From NCBI GenBank assembly GCA_033030425.1, contig JAUFSD010000019.1, forward strand, positions 930,001 through 994,000: a DNA stretch of 64,000 nucleotides, written 5' to 3'. Under the pieces are notes generated by a model that saw only the letters and a program-made list of their open reading frames with translations, ran no database searches and was not told the DNA's origin. The position numbers and the translations under genes were made by a program. Numbering within the stretch: position 1 is the first letter of the stretch; each line of letters starts with the position of its first letter. Of this stretch, positions 35,341 to 48,316 are shown in pieces. This DNA is from Verpa conica. Its lineage: Eukaryota > Ascomycota > Pezizomycetes > Pezizales > Morchellaceae.

Positions 35341-38027
35341 GCACTGAAAGTCGGCGTACCGGGGAACAAATCCCTATTTATAATATTGGTAAGAGTGACT
35401 CGGCTCAGCTGCTGGTGAGAGGCCGGTGGCTTTTGTATGTGGGTTAGGGTTTTTCTAGCCATCACCGCACGGGCATAGCCAACCTCATTATTGCTCCCCT
35501 TGCGGAATACTTTCTTTCTACCCCTTGCAATGAACACCGCAATCCCGCCTGAGACGATTGCGTACCTACATGAACGAGCGCTCAGATAACTCTCAGATAT
35601 CTAGGGCCACGTGTGATTAGCCAGGATTTCCACAGGCATCCGGGCCTTTCGACCCCTCATAGTTGTCTTACGGAAGTTTACCTGCCGAAATTTGCAAATG
35701 ACGAACAAAGCAAAGATAGCGGAACCGATGGCTATCTTGGCATTAATTCGTCAAGAAATGGACTGTTGTGTGATGACAGTGGTCTTATCATTCATGGTTC
35801 ATCTTGTTGGTGATGTTGTCGCGCAGGCTGGTTGCGGTTGGAAGCTAACGTCGATAGGCTGGACCTCACACTTCCAACTCAATTCGTTCAAATCACCATG
35901 CAGACGTCCAAACCCCGCGGGAACTCCGGCGGGAAGGTGGTCAAGTGACTTCAGCGACACCCATAACCAAATTCTGCACCACCATTTCCAGTGTCAAGGT
36001 AAAGGCTAAAAATATTAGAGTAGGGCTGGTGCATGGCAAAGAAGGCATGGAATGTGTCGTTGTATGGATGAGCCAGTCTGTACGAGAATAAATGGAAGGC
36101 TGTCGAGAAAAGGCTTGCTAACACATGGCGTACGTTGGCTACATACATGTTTTGCTATGGGCTTCGACGCATACTATGAGGAAAAAGGACTAGGAGGGAA
36201 AAAATCAGGGTATAGAAACGCATGAAAATAACTAGTAAGACATATAGAGAAACAAATTTGAAGACTACTGACACCTGGTTCAGCGAGAGACCCGCCGGGT
36301 GCGAGGCTGCAGAATGGTTTATTCACGGGACTGGCAAGTTCCATGGCACGATGATGCATATGTCGACTACCCAGGTGTTGTAATTTGTGGCTGCCCTGGA
36401 GCCGAATAATGGGTAGGTCCGGCATCTCAAATCTAGTATGTACATACTACCTACGCAATACCTGGTAGCATCATAGGTACCAAACTGGAAAATCGGGCGA
36501 CATCTCATCTAATTTCAAAACTCCCCGCCACACCACGGACCACGCGCCCAGCGCTTATTTATCGGGCTAACAAGCTGCGATCGAGAGGGATGATGCGATG
36601 TTGGCTATACCCATTTTCCTTATGGGTTCCGCGATTAGAAACGGGCCGGGGTGCATTTGACAGGGCTGGCATGGAACACCAATATGGGGGGATGCCGGTT
36701 GTGTGTATGAAAGGAGAAGGGTGTTGCTCAAAAGAGGTGTTACTTATCGATAAAATTGCTCGCTAAATGGCGGTGAATCTGGTGCAAGTCCGGAGTGCAG
36801 GCAAAGGGATACTCACGGACTTTGGAGCACTTATCTGCATAAGGTATTCTTAAGCCTAACCCTTGCACCTGCGTGTTGTGCAGTAGTGGCCGTCTAGAGT
36901 AGCAGGAAGCACGTGCATATGCCCAATCCTGGAGGCCGCTCACAATCTCACCAATCTCAATTTGTGATTGCCGGCTGACAGGACTTCAGAAAAAAGGATC
37001 AACATCTTGTTTTCCCCCTCCGCCTCAGTAAGGAGGAGGGGCAATTATCCTCAGCCAATACCCATGATTTCGAGGTCCCTTAGCCCCTGCAGCGAGTGAT
37101 TGGAAAACTCAGGGCATAGGCCACTCATATGAGAACAAGCTTACTTCATGCACTAGGACTCCAATTCTTCATGCATGCTATTCGAGGGTACCTACAAATA
37201 ATCGAGTGGGATGTAGAGGTGTACTCAATAGGTCGGGCGAAGTGTGCATCTCGTACAGCCCATGCATTGTATTGGTTTGGTGCTCGTCTCGCTACAAGGG
37301 TCTTGTCCTATCAAAACTCACGACTGCTGGTATGTTTAGCTTTGATGAGTCTGAGGGAAAGCATTGGTGCACTTGGCTGGATGGGATGAATTCATCTCCA
37401 ACAGGAGCGAAGATTTACAGAGGCAAACCAACGTGAACAAATGGGAACCGCAAGAGGCCATATTCAGCCACCGGCTACAGGGGACGACGACAGAGTACCT
37501 AGAGGTACCTAGTCCCCAACTTATTTTCCTACCCACGCGGTATTTTGATGTTTTATTTTGGTTTTTACCCATAATTTCCTAATTCTGTCCTCATCTTGCC
37601 CAGAACTGCGCTGTTACCGAGCTTTCGCTAGCCGAAAAACCCATGATAATTCCTCCGTAGCGGCATATATCTTTTCTGTTGGTTCTTGGAGTCCCATCTT
37701 TCCTCAGTTATTCCGATTTTTCCTTCTTCCTCTTTCTCCCCACCACTCTTCCATTTCTTCCCCCCTCACGCACAGCCTGACGCCCGCCTGCCGCCTTCCC
37801 TGAAGAACCACTCGCCTGGGTGGTCACATTTGTGTGTTATATCCTGTGTGGAAAAGAAAAAAAAAACACATAACGGCCCACTGATCATACTACCTTTCTT
37901 ATTGCCTTGAGTGCCTACAAAAGTAGCGTTGATCCCCTGCCCCTCCTGCGCTTCTGTTCTGTCGGAGTCAAGTTAACTTACAAATAAACGAACGGTTCAT
38001 ATAGTGCCTCGTGCGATCTACTCTACG

Positions 38028-41000
38028 ATGCAATCACGCTCGCGCTCAGGCTCTGTGAGCTCAGCACAGTCTGCACCATTGCCTTCGCCAATGTCATTTA
38101 AAAGCGTTGGAGGTTCAAAAAGCAATGGCCTCGGGCCTTGTGGCGCAACACCTCACCTATTCCTTTTTGCCCAGGGCACTTCAATATTGTGCCTTCAGTA
38201 CGAGTCATTAGCGGTAGAAAAACGTTTTGAGGGTCATTTGGAGGATGTGACCATAATATCAGTAGACAACAACAGCGACAACGAAGGGGAAGAAGGATCA
38301 AGAGTTGTTTCGGTGGATGCCTCGAAACTGGCAATTGTTTGGGATACACGAACAGGACATGAAATAGCGAGATATAATTCATTCGAAGATATTAGGTCTG
38401 CTGCTTGGATGAAGAATGGGAATTTAGCTTTTGGTATGTCTACCCCCCCTCGTTGGGTATATTAGTGTTTGGGCGACGACATATGTAAACTGACTTCTTT
38501 GATTTACTAATAGGCGATGCTATGGGAAATGTAATTCTATTCGATCCTCTAAGGTCTGAGTCTATATCTGCTCGAACGATATTCGATCCATTGTGTTCGA
38601 TAGCTCCCGCTGCAGACTGTAAGACTTTTGCGCTAGGGTATGTATCTGCTAGGACACATGAAAGCTTTAAAAATTCTAACGTGGTTTAAGATATGCAAAT
38701 GGTTCGATATTGGTTGCAGCGCTTTCTCCTGCATTTACTATTCTTCACACTCTTACAACCACTTCACTGCAACCTTCACCGATCACTGCATTGGCATGGC
38801 ATGCATCATCTTCTCGACAGAAGTCGGACATGCTCGCAACACAGACTCGTGATGGGGACTTGAGAGTGTGGAGTGTGCCAAAAAGCCTGGAATCCGACGA
38901 ACCGGCACGAGTCGTCAGGATCCTTAAAAAGCTCGACAGTAATAGAAGAGGAGATAACTGGATGGGATGGTCAAGGAATGGGCGAATCGTGCAATACTCC
39001 GATGGGTATGTATATCTGGGGCTGAACTCTTCAGGCTTAAAAAAAGTAATCAAAAATAGAGCGGCTGGCTAATTTCTATAAATAACTCATAGCGAAACAA
39101 CCATATGGGATGTAAGGACTAAGAAAGTCACCTGGGAAAAAGTCGGAACTCTTCAGAATGTATTCGGTATTACGGTTTATGGTCCAAAAGGTGTTCTTTT
39201 CACTCTTGGAGAAGATCATACAGTACAACAGTTCGCTTTATACCCCCCCACGCTTTTGGCCAATGTACAGCACCTTCCAGCTCTTCCACCACCATCACCT
39301 CCAGTATCAATCGAGGAGAGACGGATAGAGGAGAGACAGATGGTGGAAGAGGAACAGTACCACCATGTCTTCCATTCGGAAGAGGAGGAGGATTATCTAA
39401 CGGCTACTATGTCTCCGCTTGGGAGAATTGCTCATGAGCTAGAGCAACTTGAGAAAATGGAGCATGAGCATGGTGGTCTCGGAATCTCGAACGTTCCAGC
39501 TCCAAGGGCAGCATCTATCAGTTCCAGATCATCCAGTGGTAGTACTGGTACTAGCAAGGGACATAATCACACTGGCTCAACATCCTCCTCCTCCAAAGGA
39601 ACAAAACGGTCTAGCGGCGATCAAAGCGAGTTTTCCCAAACCACTACGATTTCGACGGGTCGCAAAACCTCGATTGGGTCAACTTCAATTAACTCTCCAA
39701 ATCGCCTTCCTCATCCTCTTCGACAGGAGATTTACCGGAGCCCAGAGGAAGAGAAGGCTACAAGTCCAGTCAGAGAAGAAGATCTCTTTGCTGGCCTTCG
39801 AGCAAGACTTGTTTCTGTGACATACGAGAGCCCACGCTTCGGGTCTCCTAAGGGCAATATGACCGAAGATGACCATCGCAAGGAAATGTTGTATTGCATA
39901 TTCGGTTGGAGGGGTGATATCGAGGATTTGATTACCGACCAACGTAAGTAGAAAATTGGGTTTCATCCCATGTTCGTTTGAGCTGAGGGCTAACTTGAAT
40001 TATATTAGTTGATTCCGTTGACTCTCGTTCTATGAGTGCTATTATGCTGCGGATGTGGCTGGGTGACCTCGATCAGAATTCGCTGGCGGTTCTATTAGGC
40101 GCCGACTTTATGGTGGCTGGTGACTGGATGTTTCTTGCTCTAAGCGCTATGGGTAAATTTATCTATTCCCTAGACTAGTTCTGTAACTAACCTAGAGGTT
40201 TTATATGGCACAGGCGGTCAAAAGTCGTGGAATCATGTTGTCCGCGCCTTTGTCATGCGCCTCCTCCAACGAGGCGACTTGCACACAGCCGTCTTGTGTT
40301 TACTAGCCCTCGGTGACAAGAATGATGCTGTAGAGGTCTATGTGTCTCATAAGTGGTACATGTAAGTTTGAGGCACCTGCTTTCTCTATAATAAATCGAA
40401 GTGAAACTTACTGCAATAATCTAGGGAGGCTGTTCTGCTTGTTTCTCTTCTTTGGAAGAAGGACTGGAAGAGACAGTCCCAATTAGTTCGGAAATGGGGT
40501 GAACATTGTGCCGAGAATGCAGAGGCGATGCTTGCAGCCCGTTGGTATGCTCCCTTTCTATTCATAAGATATCACTCTGGTTACTAACGGCTTAAAGCTT
40601 CGCATGTGCTGGTTCTGAGACACCGGCAGAGAGAACTGCTCCCATGTCTCGCACACATTCACGATCTAAGTCTGAGACCGAGTCTATCCAGAACCTTGTC
40701 CGGGGTCTTTCTATAAGTGCCCCAAGTAATCCCAGGGCCACTCTGCGGATGACACCAAAGAACTCTCCTCTTAAGTTGATTACCACTTTCCCATCACCTA
40801 CTCCCGATCCAATTCCTCGTTCTGCTACTACATCTCCAAGCACAGAAAGCAAAATGGGAGGAGTACAGCGGTTTTTTGCCTGGGCTGGGGATAGGACTGG
40901 TACCAGAACACCTCTTTCCGCGACAGCAACCCCAATTGCAATGTCTGCAATTTCACCTGTTGATGGTCATTATAGACGGGATCCTTTTGCTGCTATGTCA

Positions 41001-43496
41001 GCAAAAACAGTCATTCCAGGAGCAGCGAAGCTTCCACCTGTCACGGAGATGTCACCTGATACACCTAAGCAACATAATCAGCTACCAATTGAAAAGCTTC
41101 TACCTCCATCCCAAGAGGAGAGAGGGATGCAGATCTCATCTCCAATTGAAGCCCGTAACTCCATGGGTTTCTCTGAAAGTCGAGGGCCAGTTGCCTTTGG
41201 AGAACATAGGTCAAACAACAACACACCTGCCCCCGGTACGGGGTCGAGAACAGTTACCCCTCGTCCTCCTTCCATGGCCGTAGCACCTGCACCACCACCG
41301 CCACCACCACCCCGTATGGCAAGCCCCCCGATTGCCCTTCACCCCCCTCCCACCCCCCCTCCTATGGCACGAGCTCCTACCAGTCCACTCCCGACTCCAC
41401 CACTAGATTCCTTCAATAGGGACAGCAGTAAGAATGGTCCTGCTACACGGAAGCCAGCTGGTTTGGCAATTCAATCAGTCCAGTGGCCTCCAATGGATAC
41501 CGTAATTCGTGAAGGCACACCTCCAGTTCCAACAGGCCCTAAGCACAAACGTACCGGCTCTCGCAATACACCTCCAGTTCCCAACGGACGACCTGTAGCG
41601 CGCCCAGAAGCAAATGATCTAGATGGGTTCCTCACCTTACTTGATAATGTGAATAACAAAAGAATGGATACTCAGCGCGCTGCGCCTCGTCTCGCGGTCA
41701 GGCGCCGGGCAGAGTCTCCCGATGTCAGAGGAAGGGACAGAAGCCGAAATGATAGCAGACAAAGAAGTACGGATAGGAGAGGGAGACAGGCAACTCGCCA
41801 GGAAACCTCCTTAATGAGGTCGCCTTCTAGCCCACTTCCAATGTCACCACAAGCAAGGCTTTATAGAGAGGATGTCGAGGAGGAAGATTTACATGAAGAC
41901 GACTTTGAGGATGAAAGATATTATACGACTAGTCCTCCACCACCGCGGGAGGCTTCAAGACGTCGTGTTGCTTCTAGGAGCCGACAACGAAGCCGCCAAC
42001 GGAGCCGGGGCCGTGGTGAGTCAAGGAGGCCTGTAGGGTCTGCTATTAGATCTCCCTCCAGCCCTTTGCCATCATCAGCTCAGGCACAACTTTACCGCGA
42101 GGAGGAGGATAGTTTCGATGACGAAAGATATTACACCGCTAGCCCGCCACCACGAAATGCTTCTCGAGCAAGGTCTCGGGCAAGATCTCGTGGCAGATCT
42201 CATACACGAATCCATGGGCAATCATCCCATATGAGATCACCCTCTAGTCCGCTCCCGATATCACAAGAAGCATTGATGTACGCACAAATGGCCAACGAAA
42301 TTGAGCAAGAGGAAAGACAACCCCGCCGTGCCCACCGTGCAATTAGGGAGGGGTCTCGCAATCGTTTACAGGGTGGTATTAGAAGATCCCGGTCAGAACA
42401 TACTATGCGTCAGTGGAGTGATCAACTCGAACGTGCAGGAGCCTTGGAACGTAGACCTTCGGTCTCAGGGATGATGAACCGGAAGCTTTCAATCCGTGGT
42501 CTTCCTTCAAATCCTCGCGCATGGAGAAACGAACTTGGAAGTGGATCTCAAGTCGGCTCTCGCGCTGCGTCTCCGGCTCCAGCTCCCCAATCTGCTTCCC
42601 CAGCAATGTCTTTTGCTATGGCACCTGCACCTCCACCGTTTTCTCCACCTTCAAGAGCAATGTCACCAGCTATATCGACATTAGGTGCGGTTTCAAACGG
42701 CCCTAGGACAATGTCACCAGGACCTAGGACAATGTCTCCAGGCCCCAGGCAAATGACACCAGGACCTAGGCAAATGACGCCAGCCCCGAGACAAATGACA
42801 CCAGGTCCAAGAACGTTTTCCCCACCTCCTAGTGGCGGGAGTACAAATTCGTTTGCCAACCGAGGTCAACCAGGTTCTGATGGCCAGAGCTCTGCTGGTC
42901 TCCCATCAAAGGATACAGTTTTGCGTCTTCAGAACCATTACTATGAGGAGCCTGACCATTATGACCCAACTAGAAAGCCGATTCTCCCTGATGTCCCAAC
43001 TATTCCTTATGGAGGCAACCACTCGCGTAATAATTCAGCCTCGGATCCTAATTTTAAGCCGTTGATCCGTAAACTCCCGCCTCAGGCACCTCCAGATTCA
43101 CCTCCACCATTGCCGCATGACCTTCCGGTACACCCGGCATTGCAGATGCATCTTGATCCTTCTCAGCCTGGGCGAAAGGGTGCGATGGTGAGGGGGAGGA
43201 GTGTCAGAAGAGCGAATAGAAACGAAGAGTTCATGAACCCAATTGATGGTGTCTTGATGGACCACGAACAGAGTATCATTGTAGGTCTTGATGGTAGTGA
43301 AGCAGCGCTCCGCTGGGAGGAAGAAAATCGCTACAACCAACAGCAGGCACAGCGATACCAGCAGGAGATGCAGCAACTTAGGAGGCATGGTCAGAGCCCA
43401 AGCATCAGTAGCCAGCACAGTGGGCATAGTGGGCACGTACAGCACTTTGGACTACGAAACTCTAGTGAGGCTATTGGAAGCATAAATCAGATCTAA
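38028..43496 (+). CDS. WD40-repeat / helical-solenoid protein with long disordered tail, 1668 aa
   Basis: Eight exons are inferred: 38028-38433, 38514-38637, 38691-39005, 39093-39943, 40009-40152, 40214-40361, 40425-40544 and 40598-43496. All phases agree. Residues 30-430 form WD40 repeats (KLAIVWDTRTGHEIARY, DGDLRVWSVPK and ETTIWDVRTKKVTWE). A Ser/Glu-rich linker follows, then an alpha-helical segment at about 545-715 (FGWRGDIEDLI, DLHTAVLCLLALGDKNDAVE and LLWKKDWKRQSQLVRKWG). This order resembles Gemin5- or Sec31/Sec16-type scaffolds, but I cannot assign an orthologue. The 950-residue tail is Pro/Ser/Arg-rich. It has three repeats built on RSPSSPLP plus ERYYT-SPPP at about 1109-1250, and heptads of the type GPRQMTP at about 1405-1440. 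A scaffolding or RNP role is an inference. Confidence 0.88.
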
Positions 43497-44541
43497 GGAA
43501 GCCTCTTTCGACTTTCTATTCACCATTCAACATAACGATTTTCCTTTTTTCATTCTTTTTTCAACTTGACTTTTCTATTCCATGGAGAACACTCCCTTTT
43601 TCTTTTGCCAGTTTTTCAGTTCTATTATCTATCATACTTCATGATCTTAATTTTTTTGTATGCTAAACGGGGCGAGACTTTATGAGGTGTTTTTGGTGAT
43701 TTTTTGATACTTTTTCTTTTTGGCTTGGCCTGGGCTTTTTTAGTTTTTATTTTGGTCGGTATAAGGACGGTGGCGAGTACATTCTTTTTCGGTTTTTTTT
43801 TTCTTTTTTGCATTCTCATTTTGTTTCTGGTTTTTTTTTACACTCCCTCTTGTTTTGTTTTATAGAGGTTTTTTTTTTTACGACTTCAAGAGTTATTGCA
43901 CTGGCCTCGCGGCCTGGATGGTGTTCTTTCCTATTTTATTGGTATTTAACTGAAGATACCCTTTTTCTTTCCTCAGTGTTCAGTGCCATATGAACTGGGA
44001 TTTATTAAAGGTTTCTAGAAGTTTGTTAACCACATGTAGTTAGCGTAATCTCGTGTTTTGCAATTTTATATTCTTTTCATTGGTTTTTAACTACTGCAAC
44101 AAAATTCAACGAGTGATATAGTGTGACTATCCTGGCTTGAATGAGTTAATCATAAATACATGGGGCTACCCTGGCTTAAATGGATAAATAAGTACATGGA
44201 GACTATTTTAGCTTAGAACCAAGTCCGCACTAAGGAAATAGTTCACGTGTGAGTATTATTACATCTTTCTAATCTCTATAATCAACTAGCGCCTAACGGT
44301 TACCATTGTGGTACTTAGCTAAACCTTTGAGTCTCTACCTCCTTCACCACCCATAAGTTCTTGGTACATAGCATAACATACATGACACGAGCCCGTCATG
44401 CCACTCCCGGAGACGAGCGTAAGATACACTGAGAAAAACAAGAGATGAAGAATGCATAGAAACAAAAAAAAAACATTACAAAGGAACAGAGCTTTGGTGA
44501 TCAGTACAAATACATATTAACATCATCTGTAGGATTTTTGA
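43497..44541. other. Convergent 3' flanks of the WD40 and 7TM genes
   Basis: The two genes face each other here. The WD40 side is strongly T-rich (43500-43900), consistent with a 3' UTR. A short tandem repeat lies at 44127-44220. No gene is recognised. Confidence 0.45.
44127..44220. repeat. Tandem repeat, about 38-bp unit, 2.5 copies
   Basis: Copies begin CTATCCTGGCTTGAATG, CTACCCTGGCTTAAATGG and CTATTTTAGCTTAGAA. They diverge mostly by C/T and G/A changes, as in repeat-induced point mutation. There is no ORF. Confidence 0.6.
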
Positions 44542-46385
44542 TCAACCAGATTCTCGTCTCATGTCCTGGTATGGATGGTTGTCATTAGAGGACCTTTCCT
44601 GCTTGTGTATTATCATCGATGTACTAAGGACCGAAGATCTACTACTACGGTCGGGGAAAAACGCCCGCTTTGTGGGAGCAGGCGAATGCATGGACCCGTA
44701 TGTAACGGACCTTGGGGACCCAGCCCTTTCGTGCTCCTCTCTTAAAACTCCAAAGCTCACGGGCGTAACAGGTATAGATTCTGTTTGATGGGGCGAGTAT
44801 ATTCGCAGACCACTGGCTGCATCTAACCCAAACCGGAACTCGAAGCCCATGCCCTGTGATCGGGATAAAGCAGTCGCAGGTGGGGACAGGACTATCGTAG
44901 TGGGGGATCCATCCCTCTTTGAGGAGAAGCTTGAAGGTTGATTTAATGAGGCAGTATAAGCTGGTGATAGTAACAGGGAGTCAGAGTCGGGTTTGGGGTA
45001 AGGCATGGCTCGAGTGCCAAATGTCCGCCTCGATGCTCGAGCGAAGGAAGACTGGTCACTCTGGCAGTCCTTAGACCGGGAGAAGGAACGCCAAAACCAC
45101 TTTTTGATCCCGAATTTCATCCTCCTGATCTCGGCTCGTGATTCTGCAGTTGTTCCAAAGACGAAAAAGAATAGATATCCCGTGAATGATCCAGGGATTG
45201 GTGAACATATGTTTGCAAATTCCTCTGATTGGTCGACGAGTGGTTCCTGGAGTCCACGTGACCATTCGATCCTGAAATGAGCCCACCGTTGAAGGAAGAA
45301 GATTTGCATAACTATCATATAAATTTGCAAGCCCCTAACAAAAACTATTAGCTTTAAACTTCAAACCAGTAGCTCAGGGCAGCTAAGGTAACTCACTCAA
45401 CCATCACAAAGGCCAAGGCGATTCTTGCGATCACCCATCCATCAGAGCCAATATACAACCCTCCAATTCCAGCTCTCTTATTGCAACTGAGCCCCTTCTC
45501 GAGTATATTTTCCCGCGGGAGAAACTCCACAACACCATCATAAGTTCTTGAAAGTCTAACCTCGGTAGCCCCTCGCGCCTCCCTGTGAATATATATGACA
45601 TGGGCCAGCGTAAGGACGAGAAAGACAGAACCCATACCAATATTTATGAGAACTATTTTGAGACGTTAGGTAATCTGTCATAATTATACAGGGACTTGAA
45701 AAAAAAAGGCTTACTGATGCAATCCATAAGTATCAACTGCGCGAAATCATTATTTTGAATATACTCCAACCTCAAGAGGCCTAGCTGAATTGCTGGCAGA
45801 GCAAAGCAAGAAATCTTTGTTGCGATAATAGCTTTCTGATTTTTCCACCACACAGGGCTCAAAGACCAAGAAGAGGCAAATAAGATCAAACTCCAGTAAA
45901 AGAATAGTAAACCCTGCGAGTTTACAAAGAACATTTCTGTAAAAAATATCAGCACACCAGCTTCCCCACCCCAGAACAAGTACCAAACTTACGGAGCGAT
46001 AGAAAAGCTGAGACATTTTTATCAGTAGTATGAAAAAGTGGAAACGGCTCACTGCCATTACATCGAAACATCTCCGTCGCCAATTTGAAAGCTTCGAGCA
46101 TTAGGTCCGAAAAGTGTATCAAAGTATATATCTGTTGCGCAAAGCTATTGAAATTGCCCAAAGCAATGACAATTGAAAGTATAGACACATCTGAAATCAA
46201 GTCAATCACTATTTTCTGAGATATGATGATGAGGGAATAGGTTCATGGATGTACTTACAGTTGTAATGTTGTCCATTGCGGATGTTGATGATCAACAGGA
46301 AGGCACTAGCAAGGCCTGAAAATAAAGTAAACACTGCAACACTGATCCCAAGAGCCCAGCTCGAAGTTCCAAGGCCAACAAGCAT
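44542..46385 (-). CDS. Seven-transmembrane GPCR-like protein, orphan, 531 aa
   Basis: Five exons are inferred on the minus strand: 46385-46259, 46190-45993, 45936-45715, 45652-45397 and 45334-44542. Introns are 56-68 nt and all phases agree. Seven hydrophobic segments are visible: the first at ALGISVAVFTLFSGLASAFL, then in SILSIVIALGNF, SQGLLFFYWSLILFASSW, IIATKISCFALPAIQLGLL, ILINIGMGSVFLVLTLAHVI, VIARIALAFVMVEGLQIYMI and SFTGYLFFFVFGT. The short N-terminus and the 200-residue Ser/Arg-rich C-terminal tail fit a G-protein-coupled-receptor layout. The end of helix 7, VFGTTAESRAEIRR, recalls an uncharacterised ascomycete 7TM family. It lacks the marks I expect of Ste2, Ste3 or Pth11 (no CFEM domain). 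Ligand and signalling role are unknown. Confidence 0.8.
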
Positions 46386-48316
46386 GATAGAACTTTTGAA
46401 GAAATCCTTGACCCCGTCAAGGAAAGTAATTAGGGTTTATGGGTCACGACCAATAAAAAACAAAAAACGAAGCAAATAAAAGGAAAGAATGTTTGAGGGA
46501 AAGAAGTAAAATAAAATAAAATAAAGCCAGCTCAACAGAGGTTGCTGAAAAAGAAAAGGTGTACTCTTCTCCAGGGTATTATATTAATAGGTATACGCGT
46601 CCGCAATTGTTGCCAAGTTCATAATTGTTTATCCTACAGGAGCTTCTCCAAAGCTACTGTCTAGCAGCCTGAGTTTCAAACTGTAGGCGAGAGGATGAAA
46701 GGGGAAAAGAAAGGAAGAGGATAAAAAGAGAGACGAAGTAAAGACCGAAAGAAAGAAAAAGCAAAGATGTAGGACAATAGAGAGTGGGAAAAAGAGCATC
46801 GAACAATGTCATCAAAGACAAGACCACAGTTAAAAGCATGTACACGGGAGCAATAACGCCCACCCCCCCACCCCCCCACCCTCTTCCAAAGGCCAAAACA
46901 CCCCGCCATGTTCCATCATACGAGAACCAGCCGATCCTCAAAGCAATGAGCCAAGAAACACCCTCCGTTACGTTCGCCGTTCGAAAGGAGCAAACGAAAA
47001 CGTTGGTCCTTCGCGATACGTACAAAAGGAGATAGAATCATCTCAAAAGAGTATATACTAAATGAAGGGGGGGGGTACAGATGGGGCTCTAAATTCGCTA
47101 AAGAAAAATAAAAAGAAAAAAAAGCGGAGACTTTACCCCCCCTCTGTCCTATAAACGAGCTGTAAGGCACTATAATTTACCTTCGCGTGCATGTTGAGCC
47201 TGTCACTCCGAAAGGTTGAGTGTGGGAGGTGGTTGGGTATGCCGGGGGGCACTTTTGGCTATATACATAGCTGTTTTACAACTGTCGGAACTGTTCGCTT
47301 CAGGCTTTGGGGAGTTGTTTCATCCTCGCGACTTTTTTCAGGGGTGACTAGCTAGAAAACCACATCTGTCGAGTGCAGATTAATATATACTTCTTGATAA
47401 TCAGGGGAAGGGTTTCTTTGCGGTCACGAGGGAGTGTCGGCTTTGTGCACGACATCCATTTTTTGAAGCGAGCAGGGCTGATATCGGAATACATGTCCGA
47501 GGATGAGACAGCAGAGGAAAGTCGGATATCAGAGGCGGGGGTTAAATAATTATATATATTTATATGCACTTATCAGTCTCAGTTTACACTGAAAACCGCA
47601 ATATAAATATCCCCATTTTCCGGTCCGTAACACTGGGCCAGCTTACTTGGAACTACAAACAAAAGAAAGCAAAGACAATCGAACCACCATAGAGAAGGGA
47701 AAAGAAAAAGAAAGAAGAAAAATCGCTGTAACAGCAGTGATAGGTGTAGCTAATAGTAACATTAAAAAGAAAACTCGTAAAGGCATATCGTCGTGATTAA
47801 AAAAACAGGCAAAAGAATACAAAATAATAACGAATTCAACAATCCCCCTCCCAAACTCCAACTACCTGCAAGTGCAACCAACCCATTCATTCCCAAACAT
47901 CAAGCGAACCAAATGAGAAGCGAAAGCGAAAAGACAAGACAGAAAAAGGAAATCTAACTACTATTAGTACAAGAACGGTAATCTCAATACACAAGCACAC
48001 AGGGGTGAACACTCGCCGGTGAGCTTAAATGAACAAGCGAAATGAAAGGAAGAGAAGGAGGGGAAGGCGGAGAAGACCCGAGAGTACGGAGAGTAGAGAG
48101 CACTCTGCACCCCGAGTTCCCATACCACTGCAAGACTTTTTTAGTAGCACACTTCGTAATACCTCAACGGCGACCCAGCTTATGTACCCCATATCACTCG
48201 TTGTATCAGGAGTATGCATCAATATACTCCGGACACGACAAGCTCTCCGCCAAGTCACCATACCACCCAAACAACCCAACTAGCCCCTCCATAACAGGAA
48301 ACCCCGCGTGTTCGTC
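46386..48316. other. 1.9-kb interval without a recognised gene
   Basis: It contains the 7TM promoter and the 3' flank of CDC11. Overlapping open frames of 70-123 codons occur on both strands (for example 46654-47025 minus, hydrophobic; 47348-47569 minus, Ser/Lys-rich), but none has a known domain or a matching splice partner. The composition is CT/GA-rich in parts, with a poly-C run at 46863-46880 and an (AAAAT)n run at 46505-46525. A non-coding RNA or a missed small gene is possible. Confidence 0.4.

Larger units (their letters stand above)
28555..38027. other. Gene-poor island, 9.5 kb
   Basis: No gene is recognised with confidence. From 28.6 to about 33 kb the sequence is AT-rich with frequent TA steps, as in mutated repeats. 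From about 33.5 to 37.6 kb it is less AT-rich and holds overlapping open frames of 60-105 codons in conflicting frames and strands, without known domains. No reverse transcriptase, integrase or transposase motif was found. The element pair at 33910-34169, the microsatellite at 33278-33317 and the candidate gene at 34949-35340 are listed separately. The last 500 bases should hold the WD40 gene promoter; a CT-rich tract lies at 37690-37800. Confidence 0.45.

Noticed and set aside
28555..38027. Autonomous retrotransposon or DNA transposon in the island
   Set aside because: No reverse transcriptase, integrase or DDE transposase motifs and no long terminal repeats were seen.
44542..46385. 7TM gene as the Ste3 pheromone receptor
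   Set aside because: Helix spacing and loop sequences differ from Ste3, and no Ste3-specific motif could be recognised.
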